This document shows positions 19,461 to 28,218 of a stretch of 64,000 nucleotides of DNA, one piece after another. This DNA is from Streptomyces benahoarensis (GTDB lineage Bacteria > Actinomycetota > Actinomycetes > Streptomycetales > Streptomycetaceae). The stretch spans positions 1-64,000 of the forward strand of contig NZ_VKJP01000004.1 in NCBI RefSeq assembly GCF_007280575.1. Direction: 5' to 3'. The translations under genes were made by a program, and so were the position numbers. How positions within the stretch are numbered: the first letter of the stretch is position 1; each line of letters begins with the position of its first letter. The notes beneath the pieces are model-generated. The model made no database searches and was not told the DNA's origin. It worked only from the letters and a program-made list of their open reading frames with translations.

Positions 19461-19904
19461 GGCCCGCATTCCGTCCTTGCGGGGGCCGACGCGTGTCCTG
19501 GTGAGGCCGCTGCCGCCCGCGGTGGACGGCCCGGCCTCGGGCGGGCCGGCCTCGGGCGGCCCGGCCTCAGGCGGCCCCGCCCGGGAGCGGACCCGGGCCG
19601 TGAAGGGGGCCTCCCCCGCCTCGGCCGACACATCGGCGATGGCGGCGTTCAGCGCGCAGCGCACCAGGCGCGCGTGTTGTGCCGTCGCCACCCGCCGGGC
19701 CTCGGCGCAGGCCACCGCCGGTCCCCGCGCGGCCCGGTCGGCCGCGGCCAGGGCCGCCAGGTCCGCGGCGCCGCCCGCCCGGTGCCGGGCCACGACGGCC
19801 TGGCCCAGAGCGAGCAGGGCGACGAACACCGCGCACAGCGCGGCCGCGGCGAAGACCGTCCACACCGTGGCCGAGCCCCGGTCATCACACCGTGTCCTCC
19901 GCAA
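19461..19904 (-). CDS. TadE/G-like protein (Rv3654c family), stop codon lost
   Basis: Recognisable part of a small helicase-neighbour protein: RGSATVWTVFAAAALCAVF membrane anchor, then RHRAGGAADLAALAAADRAA, the hallmark of Rv3654c-type TadE/G-like proteins, ending near RVRSRAGPP. Family members stop about there. Here the frame runs on through three GPPEA repeats and then antisense through the helicase gene to 17679 (741 codons in all). The limit at 19461 is arbitrary, set at the helicase stop. A TGA in the next frame inside the repeat suggests a 1-base indel or repeat expansion removed the stop. The start is a TTG within the TadE gene; confidence in exact ends is low. Confidence 0.6.
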
Positions 19905-20736
19905 GGGCCACCGCCTCTCCGTCGACGCGTACCGTCAGGCGCCCGATCCCCGGCAGCTCCGCCGCGACCCGTACCCGCACCAGATCGCCTTCGCGGGAGA
20001 CCACGACGCGCGCACCCGACGGCGCCGCGCCGCGGGCCGCCCGGAGCACCGCACCGTGCGGCTCCGACCGGGCCACGGCCCGAGCTCCGGCCCGCGCGGC
20101 GTCCACACACTCGATACGGGCACAGGCCGCCATCAGCCCCCAGATGAGCGCCGCCACGACGGCCACCAGCACCGGCATGACCAATGCGGCCTCCGCCGTG
20201 ACGAAACCTGCGTCGCCGCCCGGAGGGCGCCTGGGGCGGAACGCCCGGTGCGGCGCTTCCTGGGCCCTACCGGAGCGGGCCGCCTGCCCGGAGGAGACCC
20301 CTGCCGTACTGTCCGCGTCCCCCTCGCTGACCTCACCCCGCGCACCACCCGCCGACCGGCACCCAGCCCTCCCAACGCTCGCGCCCCCGGGGGCCGTACG
20401 GCCACGGGCAGCCGCGCCGGTGCCGGGGAGGCCGTCCCGCCCCGGCTCCTGCGCCCGCCGGGCGACGCCCTTTGGCGTGCCGGCCGCGGGGGCGGAGGCG
20501 TGACCATCCGGCCCGGACGCGTCCGCGCCCTTCCTTCGCGGCGGCCGTGTGCCGTGCCCCGACCGCCCGATGCCGTTCGCTCGCCGTGTCCATCCCCGTC
20601 CCCGTTCTCCCCAGGCCGCCCGGTGGCGGCCGTTCGTACGTCGTCCGTTCGCCGCTGCTCGGGACCCGTTCGCCGGGCGTCGCGTTCCTCTCGGCGCGCG
20701 TCGCCGTGTGTCCCGGCGTGCCTCAGAACTGCACAT
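19885..20736 (-). CDS. TadE-family pilus minor pilin-like protein
   Basis: Residues about 175-283 are a typical TadE domain: GFVTAEAALVMPVLVAV with the conserved Glu at the pilin-like site, a single membrane helix, then the extracytoplasmic part with RAGARAVAR. Upstream is an Arg/Ala/Gly-rich 160-residue stretch that looks like translated GC-rich spacer. No ATG or GTG occurs between the ATG at 20736 and the TadE domain, so either the extension is real or a non-standard start is used. Overlaps the Flp-like gene upstream and the TadE/G-like gene downstream. Confidence 0.7.
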   Translation of the reverse strand: MCSSEARRDTRRRAPRGTRRPANGSRAAANGRRTNGRHRAAWGERGRGWTRRANGIGRSGHGTRPPRRKGADASGPDGHASAPAAGTPKGVARRAQEPGRDGLPGTGAAARGRTAPGGASVGRAGCRSAGGARGEVSEGDADSTAGVSSGQAARSGRAQEAPHRAFRPRRPPGGDAGFVTAEAALVMPVLVAVVAALIWGLMAACARIECVDAARAGARAVARSEPHGAVLRAARGAAPSGARVVVSREGDLVRVRVAAELPGIGRLTVRVDGEAVALAEDTV

Positions 20737-20908
20737 CGAGCGCCCTCTCGATCAGCGACCGAAGCGCCGTCTGTACCGCCGCGCTGGTCACCACCTTGTA
20801 GAGCACCGCGGCCAGCGCGCACGCGGCCAAGGTCCCCACCGCGTACTCGGCCGTGGTCATCCCCCGATCGCGTCCCCTGCGCACCGCCGCACGCCACCGT
20901 CGCAACAT
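20723..20908 (-). CDS. Flp-like pilin precursor (DUF4244)
   Basis: 61-residue protein with a basic leader (LRRWRAAVRRGRDRG) followed by MTTAEYAVGTLAACALAAV, i.e. Gly, four residues, then Glu-Tyr, the processing motif of Flp-type IVb pilins, and a hydrophobic helix. This would be the major pilus subunit of the Tad-like locus. ATG start after AAGGAGAGCGGAG. Tandem 16-bp repeats lie immediately upstream. Mycobacterial counterpart Rv3656c. Confidence 0.88.
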   Translation of the reverse strand: MLRRWRAAVRRGRDRGMTTAEYAVGTLAACALAAVLYKVVTSAAVQTALRSLIERALDVQF

Positions 20909-20932
20909 CTCCGCTCTCCTTACGTCCGTACC

Positions 20933-20990
20933 TTGATGAAGAAGTCAGTTGATGAAGACATCAGTTGTTGAAGAAGTCAGTTGTTGATGG
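20933..20990. repeat. 16-bp tandem repeats upstream of the pilin gene
   Basis: Three units of 16 bp (20933-20948, 20949-20964, 20965-20980; consensus TTGATGAAGAAGTCAG) and the start of a fourth. They are strikingly AT-rich for this genome and lie 25-80 bases upstream of the DUF4244 start. They could be operator sites or slippage repeats. A 16-bp period is not helical phasing (10.5 bp), so cooperative same-face binding is not implied. Confidence 0.8.
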
Positions 20991-21102
20991 GGCACATTGA
21001 TGGATTGCCGACGGGAATTGGTGAAGGGGGAATCCGCGCATCTGCGCATCGGTCCGAGGAACGCGCCCCCACCCCGCCGGACACACGTCCCTCCCCGGAA
21101 CA

Positions 21103-21906
21103 TCACCGGTGCCCCAACAGCCCCCCGGCGAGCCCGATCAGCACCGGCACCACCCCAAGCGTCAGGAACGCCGGGAGGAAGCACGCGGCCAGCGGCAGCG
21201 TCACCAGGACGCCCGCCCGACGGGCCCGTGCGGCCGTGGCCCGGGCCGCTTCCGATCGCAGTTCGGCGGCGAGCCGGGAGACCGTGTCCACGGCGGGCGC
21301 CCCGGATATCCCGGCGCGCGCCATGCACCGCGCCAGCCCCTCGGCGCCGGGGAGTTCCGCCAACCGCCGCCATACGACCGCCGGTTCGCCGCCCAGGCGC
21401 AGCTCGGCCGCGACGCTGCGCAGCCGCTCCCCGACCGCGCCGTCCAGCGAGCGGCCGACCGCCTCCGCCGCCTCGCGCGGTCCCGCGCCCGCCGCGAGGC
21501 ACGCGGCCAGCAGGTCGCCCGCCGGGGCCAGCTCGGCCCGCACCGCGTCCCGCGTCAACCGATCGGCGTCCGTGGCGCGTTGCCGCAGCCGCCAGCGGTG
21601 GGCGGCGTACCCGGCGACGACGCCCGCCACGGCGCCGGGCACCCCGTCGACGATCAGAAGCGCGAAGCACGCCACGCCCAACGGCCCCAGCCACTCCCTG
21701 AGCCACCCGGCCCCCGGCGCCCACCGGCGACCGCGCCCCTCGGGACCCCGCCCTTCGGAGAGCCGGTGCCCCAGAGCGCCCGCCCGTCTGCGTACGATCC
21801 GCCTCCGGCGCGTGTGCCGGAACCGGTCCCACAACCACTCCCCGGCAAGGACCGTAAGTGTCACCGCCGCAACCATCCACACCCTGTGGACAACTTCTAC
21901 GCTCAC
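21103..21906 (-). CDS. Type II secretion F / TadC-like membrane protein
   Basis: 267-residue integral membrane platform protein of the GspF/TadC family. The GTG at 21906 overlaps the TadB-like stop by 4 bases (GTGA). An N-terminal membrane span, a charged loop, two spans in the middle, the conserved cytosolic helical domain (GDLLAACLAAGAGPREAAEA), and C-terminal spans (LVTLPLAACFLPAFLTLG) are visible. It would pair with TadB to form the inner-membrane base of the pilus machine driven by TadA. Confidence 0.87.
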   Translation of the reverse strand: MSVEVVHRVWMVAAVTLTVLAGEWLWDRFRHTRRRRIVRRRAGALGHRLSEGRGPEGRGRRWAPGAGWLREWLGPLGVACFALLIVDGVPGAVAGVVAGYAAHRWRLRQRATDADRLTRDAVRAELAPAGDLLAACLAAGAGPREAAEAVGRSLDGAVGERLRSVAAELRLGGEPAVVWRRLAELPGAEGLARCMARAGISGAPAVDTVSRLAAELRSEAARATAARARRAGVLVTLPLAACFLPAFLTLGVVPVLIGLAGGLLGHR

Positions 21907-23006
21907 GCCGGGACCCCTTCCGTACGCTGCGCCGACATCGCCGCACCTTCCGGCGGCAGGCCATACCGGGCACCGGGCCTTCGCCCGCCGGACCGCCCGG
22001 CAGCCCGCTCGGCAGCCCGACCGCCCGACTCCACGCCCCGCCGTCCGCTCCCCCGCCGCGCCACGGTGGGCGGCAGCGCCCCGGCGACGATCCGGGCCGT
22101 CCAGGCGACCCCGGCCCACTCCAGAAGGCCGCCGACCACCAGGCAGCCCCAACCGAACGGGGTGTGCAGCAGGACCCGTAGGGGATCGGCGCCGAGGGCC
22201 ATGCCCATCAGCAGTCCGCAGGCGGGGAGCAGCGCGAGCATCAGTGCCGTGGCGCGCGGGCCCGCCAACTGGGCGTTCAACTCTTCCCGTTGATCCCGCG
22301 CGGCCCGGAGCGCCGCGGCGATGCGTTCCAATCCGGCGGCCAGTCCGGCGCCGCCCTCGACCGCGACCCGCCAGCACGCTGCGACGCCGTTCAGCCCGTC
22401 GGCGCCCGGGAGGGCCGCGGCAGCCCGGAATGCCCGGGGCACATCGCCTCCGTACCGCGCGGCGGCCAGGATCGCCGAGCCCGCGTCACCCAGCTCCGGT
22501 GCGCCGACGGAGAGCAGCGCACGGTTCGGCTGGCGTCCGGCGCGCAGCTCGTTCGCGACGGTCGCGCAAAGCGTGATCACCGCTGCCGCGCGCCGGTCCC
22601 CCGCCCGCGCCGCCCGCCGCGCCGCCAGGATCCGGCGGACCACCACCAGCGCCCCCAGGGAGGCGAGCACCGGCAACACCGAACCGCCCATCACTCCGAG
22701 CAGCAGTCCGGCGGGCAGGCACCAGATCTCCTGCCCGGCGCCCGGCCACGACGGGCCCCGCCCCGCCTCGCTCCACCATGTGGCGCCGGTCCCCCGCACG
22801 CGCCCCGGTGGCGGCCACGCACCCCCAAGGCGCTTACGGGTAGCCCCTGCCGAAGCGTCCGTTCCAGCTGCCACGGCCAGCCACCGGGCCCGCCGCCGCC
22901 ACTCCCACCGCCGGGCAACCGTCGGCCACCCGATGGTGCAGGCCCACCACACCACCGCTCCCGCCGCCATGGAAGCGAGCGCCGCGTCCCCCACGTCCCC
23001 CGTCAC
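21903..23006 (-). CDS. Type II secretion F / TadB-like membrane protein
   Basis: 367-residue membrane platform protein, partner of the TadC-like gene. N-terminal spans are separated by a basic loop. The GspF-type helical domain ([23 protein letters not shown]) is followed by spans [19 protein letters not shown] and [18 protein letters not shown]. The last 60 residues are Arg/Gly-rich and unusual for the family. GTG start overlaps the TadA stop by 4 bases and its stop overlaps TadC by 4 bases, so translation is coupled along the operon. Confidence 0.87.
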   Translation of the reverse strand: MTGDVGDAALASMAAGAVVWWACTIGWPTVARRWEWRRRARWLAVAAGTDASAGATRKRLGGAWPPPGRVRGTGATWWSEAGRGPSWPGAGQEIWCLPAGLLLGVMGGSVLPVLASLGALVVVRRILAARRAARAGDRRAAAVITLCATVANELRAGRQPNRALLSVGAPELGDAGSAILAAARYGGDVPRAFRAAAALPGADGLNGVAACWRVAVEGGAGLAAGLERIAAALRAARDQREELNAQLAGPRATALMLALLPACGLLMGMALGADPLRVLLHTPFGWGCLVVGGLLEWAGVAWTARIVAGALPPTVARRGSGRRGVESGGRAAERAAGRSGGRRPGARYGLPPEGAAMSAQRTEGVPA

Positions 23007-24241
23007 CGCGCCGCCTCCGTCACCGGCGCACCGGCCGCCGTACGCGCCCCCGTCGGGTCACCGCCCGCCGGGTCACCGCCCGCCGGCCGGGCACCGTGCC
23101 CGCCCCGCTCGCAGAGCCGCATCAACCGCCCCCAGCCGTCCGCCGCCATGAACCCGTCCGGGCTCCACACGGCGGCCGGTCTGGTCACCACGAAGCCGTC
23201 GCGGTCCCGCTCCAGGACGTGGATCTCGGCGATCCGCCGCCCTTCCCGGCCCCGCACGAGGTGCAGCACCACCGACAGCGCGGCCGCCAACTGGCTGTGG
23301 AGGGCGGCGCGGTCCAGTCCGGCCGTGGAGCCGAGCGCCTCCAGCCGGGCGGGGACGTCGCAGGCGGCGTTGGCGTGGATCGTGCACGAGCCGCCCTCGT
23401 GGCCCGTGTTGAGGGCCGCCAGCAGGTCGGTCACCTCGGCGCCGCGCACCTCCCCGACGACCAGCCGGTCCGGCCGCATCCGCAGCGCCTGCCGGACGAG
23501 GTCCCGCAGCGTCACCCGGCCGACGCCCTCCTGGTTGGCCGGGCGGGTCTCCAGCCGCACCACATGAGGGTGGACCGGCCGCAGCTCCGCGGAGTCCTCG
23601 GCCAGCACGATCCGCTCGGCCGGGCCGACCAGCCCGAGCAACGCGCACAGCAACGTCGTCTTACCGCTGCCCGTTCCGCCGCTGACCAGGAACGACACCC
23701 GGGCCGCCAGCAGCGCCCGCAGCAGCGCGTCGCCATCCGGCGGCACCGTCCCGGCCGCCACCAGCTCCGCCAGGCCGAAGACGCGCGGCCGCAGGACCCG
23801 CAGCGACAGGCAGGTGCCCGCCACCGCCACGGGCGGCAGCACCGCGTGCAGCCGGGTACCGTCCGGCAGCCGGGCGTCCACCCAGGGCCGGGCGTCGTCG
23901 AGGCGCCGCCCGGCCACCGCGGCCAGCCGCTGCGCGAGCCGCCGCACCTCGGACGCGTCCCGGAAGCGCACCGGCGTCCGCTCCAGCCCGCCGCCGCGAT
24001 CCACCCACACCTCGTCCGGGCCGGTGACCAGGACATCCGTCACCTCGGGCTCCGCCAGCAGCGGCTCCAGGGGACCGCTGCCGACCATCTCGGACCGCAG
24101 GGCCGCCACCACGCCCAGCACCTCGGCGTCCCCCAGGACGCGGCCCTCCTCCCGGAGGGCGAGCGCCACCCGCGCCGCCGTGGGCTCCGCCCCGGCCTCC
24201 GCGAGCCTCCGCCGCACCGCGTCCAGCAGTACGTCACTCAT
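23003..24241 (-). CDS. TadA/CpaF-family secretion ATPase
   Basis: 412-residue hexameric motor ATPase that powers pilus assembly. Walker [10 protein letters not shown] at 188-196, Asp box (VLAEDSAEL), Walker B-like [10 protein letters not shown] and His box (GGSCTIHAN) are intact. The N-terminal domain resembles CpaF. ATG at 24241 was preferred to 24247 because GGAGGG stands 6 bases upstream and it overlaps the Ssd stop as ATGA. Acts with the TadB/TadC-like proteins encoded just downstream. Mycobacterial counterpart Rv3659c. Confidence 0.93.
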   Translation of the reverse strand: MSDVLLDAVRRRLAEAGAEPTAARVALALREEGRVLGDAEVLGVVAALRSEMVGSGPLEPLLAEPEVTDVLVTGPDEVWVDRGGGLERTPVRFRDASEVRRLAQRLAAVAGRRLDDARPWVDARLPDGTRLHAVLPPVAVAGTCLSLRVLRPRVFGLAELVAAGTVPPDGDALLRALLAARVSFLVSGGTGSGKTTLLCALLGLVGPAERIVLAEDSAELRPVHPHVVRLETRPANQEGVGRVTLRDLVRQALRMRPDRLVVGEVRGAEVTDLLAALNTGHEGGSCTIHANAACDVPARLEALGSTAGLDRAALHSQLAAALSVVLHLVRGREGRRIAEIHVLERDRDGFVVTRPAAVWSPDGFMAADGWGRLMRLCERGGHGARPAGGDPAGGDPTGARTAAGAPVTEAAR

Positions 24242-25392
24242 CGCCATCCCTCCCCCACGTCCCGCACCGGACCCGGCCCCTCCGGCAGGCCGCCCGCCTC
24301 CGGCAACGCCCGCTCCCAGAACGCGGCGCAGAACCGGGCGAGCGGCCCCCGGGCGCGGGCCCCGGGCGGGACGCCGCGCGCCGTGCCGTCAACGGGCTCG
24401 GGATCCCACGGCAGTTCGCCCAGCAGCGGCAGGTTCACAAGGGCGGCGATCTCCTCGTCGCCCAGCCCCGGCGCCGTACCGGGCACGCCCCGGACGACGG
24501 CCCGCAGATCGCGCGGCGTACCGGCCGTGCCCGCCACCACTCGCCGGGCCGCGGCGACGGCGCGCAGTTCCGCGGGCACCACCAGCAGCCCCAGGTCCAC
24601 CTGGTCCAGCGCCTCTGCCACCGCCTCGTCGGCCCGGCGCGGCAGGTCCACCACCACGACCCCGCCGCGCCTGCGGGCCGCCGCCAGCACCGCCCGCATC
24701 GCCGCGGGCGGGATCGTCACCTCGGCGCCGCGGTCCCAGCTGAGCACCCGTAAGGAGTGCGCCCGGGGCAGCGCGCCGGCCAGCGCCCCGGACGCGACCC
24801 GGCCGCGCGATTCGCGGAACGCCGGCCAGCGCAGCCCCTCCTCCCGCTCGCATCCGAGGAGTACGTCCAGCCCGCCGCCCAGCGGGTCCGCGTCCACCAG
24901 CATCGTGCGCAGGCCCTTACGCGCCGCCGTCACCGCGAGGGCGCAGGCCAGGGTGGACGCCCCGGCGCCGCCGCGACCGCCGAGGACGCCGACGGTGAGC
25001 GCGGCGGGCCCGGTGCCCTCGACCGCGTCGGCGATCCGGTCGGCGAGCCACCGCTCGCCCTCGGGCAGCGTGATCACCCGCTCCGCCCCTAAGGCCACGG
25101 CCAGCCGCCAGACCTCTGCCCGGTCCGCGTGCCGCGCGATGAGGACGACGCCGTCGCGGCGCCCCGCCCCGCGCAGCCGCGCCGCGCCGTCCTCCCCGAT
25201 GACCACCAGCGGCGCCTGCGGCCACCGTGCTCCGCGCGGCGGCAGATCCGGCCGCACCTGCGGCACCACACCCGCCGCGGCGCAGAGCCGCACGAGGTCG
25301 TCGAGCAGCTGCTCGTCCTCGGTGACGAGGAGCGGTCCCGGACGCTCCTCGTCCGTTACGCCCGCCTCACCGGCCACCATGGATCCAGGCAT
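24238..25392 (-). CDS. ssd: Septum-site-determining protein Ssd (TadZ/MinD-like)
   Basis: 384-residue MinD/ParA-superfamily protein. A receiver-like N-terminal domain (about 1-130) precedes an ATPase domain with Walker A GGRGGAGAST (138-147), which lacks the standard signature Lys, and VDADPLGGGLDVLLG. Family members (Rv3660c, SCO3557) affect septation when overproduced, and by position it is also the TadZ-like localiser of the Tad operon. ATG at 25392. First gene of a tight leftward operon with TadA, TadB and TadC. Confidence 0.88.
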   Translation of the reverse strand: MPGSMVAGEAGVTDEERPGPLLVTEDEQLLDDLVRLCAAAGVVPQVRPDLPPRGARWPQAPLVVIGEDGAARLRGAGRRDGVVLIARHADRAEVWRLAVALGAERVITLPEGERWLADRIADAVEGTGPAALTVGVLGGRGGAGASTLACALAVTAARKGLRTMLVDADPLGGGLDVLLGCEREEGLRWPAFRESRGRVASGALAGALPRAHSLRVLSWDRGAEVTIPPAAMRAVLAAARRRGGVVVVDLPRRADEAVAEALDQVDLGLLVVPAELRAVAAARRVVAGTAGTPRDLRAVVRGVPGTAPGLGDEEIAALVNLPLLGELPWDPEPVDGTARGVPPGARARGPLARFCAAFWERALPEAGGLPEGPGPVRDVGEGWR

Positions 25393-25886
25393 GTTCCATC
25401 CCCCTTGTCGCGTCGCGTACCGCTCTTCCGCGCTGTCGCGGACTTTTAGCGTGCGGCGATCGGGAAATCCGCGTGGATCTTGGTCAAAACCTGTGGACAA
25501 CTCCGTCTTGTGAATATTCCTGTCACCTATTCCGGCGACCACGCGCGTGCGTCCCGGCGGATTGGCGAGCATCCACAGAGCGGCATGCTGGATACGAAGA
25601 GTGACCGGCGAGGCGCCTCGCTCACGACAGCCCGGCAGCGTGGAGGGGAGTCGGAAAGAGGAGAGGCGTCCCGGCCGGACGCCGCGAAATGCGTCCGGAC
25701 ATGCGACGACCCCCGCCGGGGGGGAGAGCGGGGGTCGTCTTCCTCGGCCGGCTCGGGGGGGGAGGAGCCGGACCGGGTTAGCACGGTCGCGAACGATCCG
25801 TGACTTCCATGGTGTACCCGAGAGCCTTCTCAAGCAAACCCACGCGCGGTCCTTACCCCCGAATGGAGGGAGCCTATGCTCGGCCT
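25393..25886. other. Divergent promoter region ssd / HAD gene
   Basis: About 490 bases. Near ssd it is relatively AT-rich (25430-25540), likely its promoter. Further right is a strong hairpin (listed separately) not placed after any recognised gene. No credible coding frame on either strand. Confidence 0.5.
25705..25739 (+). terminator. Orphan hairpin in ssd upstream region
   Basis: Perfect 12-bp stem (25705-25716 with 25728-25739), loop of 11, followed on the plus strand by a pyrimidine-rich TTCCTC. No gene ends before it, so it may terminate a leader or small RNA transcript, or insulate the divergent promoters. Confidence 0.5.
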
Positions 25887-25889
25887 GTG
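25875..25889 (+). promoter_or_regulatory. Leaderless promoter -10 of HAD gene
   Basis: TATGCT at 25875-25880 is a good -10 hexamer and ends 6 bases before the GTG start codon, so transcription would begin at the start codon itself. No Shine-Dalgarno sequence is at a usable distance from this GTG. The -35 (TTACCC at 25853) is weak. Confidence 0.5.
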
Positions 25890-26717
25890 GAAAACCCCTC
25901 CGTGCGCCACTCGATGCCCCGTACCGCCGCCTTCTTCGACCTCGACAAGACGGTCATTGCAAAGTCCAGCACGTTGACGTTCAGCAAGTCCTTCTACCGC
26001 GGTGGCCTGATCAATCGCCGGGCCGCGCTGCGTACCGCATATGCGCAGTTCCTCTTCCTCGCGGGCGGCGCGGACCACGACCAGATGGAGCGGTTGCGCG
26101 CCTATCTCTCGTCGCTGTGCCGCGGCTGGGATGTCGCCCAGGTCCGCGAGATCGTCGCCGAGACGCTGCACGATCTGATCGACCCGATCATCTACGACGA
26201 GGCCGTCTCCTTGATCGAGGAGCACCACGCGGCCGGTCGCGACGTCGTGATCGTGTCCACCTCGGGCGCGGAGGTCGTCGAGCCGATCGGTGAACTCCTG
26301 GGCGCCGACCGCGTGGTGGCGACGCGCATGGCCGTCGGCGCCGACGGCCGGTTCACCGGTGAGATCGACTACTACGCCTACGGGCCCACCAAGGCGGAGG
26401 CGGTGCGGGAGCTGGCCGCGACCGAGGGGTACGACCTCGCACGGTCGTTCGCGTACAGCGATTCGGCGACGGACGTCCCCATGCTGGAGGCCGTCGGCCG
26501 GCCCTTCGCCGTGAACCCGGACCGGGCGCTGCGCCGGGAGGCGGCCGCCCGGGACTGGCCGGTGCTGTCGTTCAGCCGCCCGGTGCCGCTCACCCGGCCG
26601 CTGCCCGCGCTGCCCTCCCGGCCGGTGCTCGCTCTCGTCGCGGCGGTGGGCGCGGCGGCCGTCGGCGCGAGCCTGGTGCGGTACGCGTCGCGGCGGCGCC
26701 GGGGCTACGCGGCCTGA
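25887..26717 (+). CDS. HAD-IB family phosphatase
   Basis: 276-residue HAD superfamily hydrolase (subclass IB, phosphoserine-phosphatase-like). Motif I FFDLDKTVI (nucleophile Asp18, acid Asp20), motif II VIVSTSGAEV, a Lys in YGPTKAEAV and motif III AYSDSATDVPML are all present. A C-terminal hydrophobic segment (VLALVAAVGAAAVGASLV) followed by arginines suggests a membrane tail. Orthologues SCO3558 and Rv3661 sit at the same place divergent from ssd and have been annotated as differentiation-related. The start is an apparently leaderless GTG; the alignment-supported start was used rather than an upstream ATG. Confidence 0.87.
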   Translation: MENPSVRHSMPRTAAFFDLDKTVIAKSSTLTFSKSFYRGGLINRRAALRTAYAQFLFLAGGADHDQMERLRAYLSSLCRGWDVAQVREIVAETLHDLIDPIIYDEAVSLIEEHHAAGRDVVIVSTSGAEVVEPIGELLGADRVVATRMAVGADGRFTGEIDYYAYGPTKAEAVRELAATEGYDLARSFAYSDSATDVPMLEAVGRPFAVNPDRALRREAAARDWPVLSFSRPVPLTRPLPALPSRPVLALVAAVGAAAVGASLVRYASRRRRGYAA

Positions 26718-27259
26718 GGTGACGGGCGGGGCGGGCCGGAAACCCCGACGCGCCCTGATCCGGACCGGAAAAACCCCTGACGCGCCCTGGGCCGAGCCCC
26801 GGAGATCTCCCGGAAAGGCGGCGGCGGGCCGGTGGAATCCCCGGCGGCGGGGCAGCGTATATCCGATGGATCGCCATCCGCTTTACCCTCGTTGCCCGTT
26901 ATTGAAGACAAAAGTAAAGATATGAGGTGAAGGGTTCCACTTGTCCGGGGGGTGGGGTACAAAGGAATCACGGCCCGCGAGACCAAGGACGTCCGAGAGG
27001 ATCACCTGTAACGCAGCAAGGCCCACGGACCGATGCATGAATGCCGCGCACCCACGCGACGCCGACCCGTCGATTACGGGTCAGCCGCACCAGGCAACGG
27101 ACAGAGTTCTCCGGCCTGATGGGCAAACAGAGTGCACGCATGGTCACGCGGCGGACGTGCCAGCGGCGGTACGTATCAGCAACACGTACCGCCGCAACAC
27201 CTGTCCGGGCCCGGTCCACGGCGCCGGAAATCCCGATATCGGCAGCCCGGGCTCGTGAC
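26718..27259. other. 540-base gap with no clear gene
   Basis: Convergent flanks. The part 26880-26960 is AT-rich relative to the window and promoter-like, followed by a moderately GC stretch (26990-27160). A plus-strand frame from about 26941 to 27258 is open but has neither a good start nor coding bias. No tRNA or known RNA fold was recognised; the hairpin at 27163 is listed separately. Confidence 0.4.
27163..27195 (-). terminator. Terminator of the Fic-like gene
   Basis: Perfect 12-bp stem (27163-27174 with 27184-27195) with a 9-base loop, 65 bases past the stop of the minus-strand gene. Confidence 0.7.
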
Positions 27260-28117
27260 TCAGGCGGCGCCGCGCTGCAGCGCCTCGCAGACCGCCGTCG
27301 ACTCCCGGACGCCCAGTTCCACGGCGCGCCCGCAGTGCGCGATCCAGGCGGCCATCCCGTCGGGCGTGCCGGAGACGTACCCCTCCAGCGCGGCCGCGTA
27401 GGCGGCCCGGCCCTGCTCCGCGTGGCCGACCTCGGCCGGGCAGATGGACTTCGGGTCGAGGCCGCTGCCGATCAGCACGATCCGCTCCGCGGCGCGCGCG
27501 ACCAGGCCGTTGTGCGACCCGAAGGGGCGCAGCGCCAGCAGTTCGCCGTGGACCACGGCGGCGGTCACCAAGGCGGGCGCCTCGCTGCCCGCGAGCAGCA
27601 GCCGCGCCAGACCGTCCAGCCGTCCCGCCACCTCCTCCGCGCCGGGCAGCGGCAGTTCGATCAGCGGCTCGTCGACGGTCTCCGCCGCCAGTCGCGGCCG
27701 CCCGACGGTGTCGTCCGTGCCGCCGCCACCGGCCGCCACCAGGTGCAACCGCGCCAGCACGCGCAGCGGCGACTGTCGCCACACGCTGAGCAGTTGGCCC
27801 GCCTCGGCGGTCAGCCGCAGCGCCGCGCCGACCGTCGCCGGTTCGCCGACCGCGCTGAAGTCGGTGCGCCGACGGACCTCCTCCAGCGCCCAGTCCGCCC
27901 CGGCGAGCGCGGCGGAACCACGCGCTCCGCGCAGCGCCGCCTCGGAGGTGACCTCCACGCTGCGGCGGCGCATGATCCGGTGCCCATAGAGCCGGTCCGC
28001 GCCCTTGCGTACGGATTCCACCGCGTCGACGACGCCCGGGAGCGATGCCAGAGCCGCCAGCGGATCGCCGCCCGCCCGCGGGGTTTTCGGGGCCGCGCCC
28101 CGGGTGTCTGCAGCCAT
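27260..28117 (-). CDS. Fic-fold protein with degenerate active site
   Basis: 285-residue, all-helical, Ala/Leu/Arg-rich protein conserved in actinobacteria and often labelled oxidoreductase. The segment VHGELLALRPFGSHNGLVAR aligns with the Fic motif (HxFx[DE]GNGRxxR), but the catalytic His is not in register, the acidic residue is Ser-His, and GNGR is HNGL. Hence AMP transfer is unlikely unless chemistry differs. ATG at 28117. It is divergent from the ATPase gene, 101 bases away. Family assignment is inference from this motif. Confidence 0.65.
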   Translation of the reverse strand: MAADTRGAAPKTPRAGGDPLAALASLPGVVDAVESVRKGADRLYGHRIMRRRSVEVTSEAALRGARGSAALAGADWALEEVRRRTDFSAVGEPATVGAALRLTAEAGQLLSVWRQSPLRVLARLHLVAAGGGGTDDTVGRPRLAAETVDEPLIELPLPGAEEVAGRLDGLARLLLAGSEAPALVTAAVVHGELLALRPFGSHNGLVARAAERIVLIGSGLDPKSICPAEVGHAEQGRAAYAAALEGYVSGTPDGMAAWIAHCGRAVELGVRESTAVCEALQRGAA

Positions 28118-28218
28118 GGGTACGACCCTACGCACCCGGTGGCCGCACCCCCCGATGGAGTGGTCTTCTTCACGTGGAGTTCTCACTGAGCGCGATAAGC
28201 AGATTACTCTTGGTGAAC

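Noticed and set aside
20945-21973. Minus-strand frame covering the pilin upstream region and TadC
   Set aside because: Out of frame with TadC, Arg/Gly-rich, and its end crosses the tandem repeats; a shadow.
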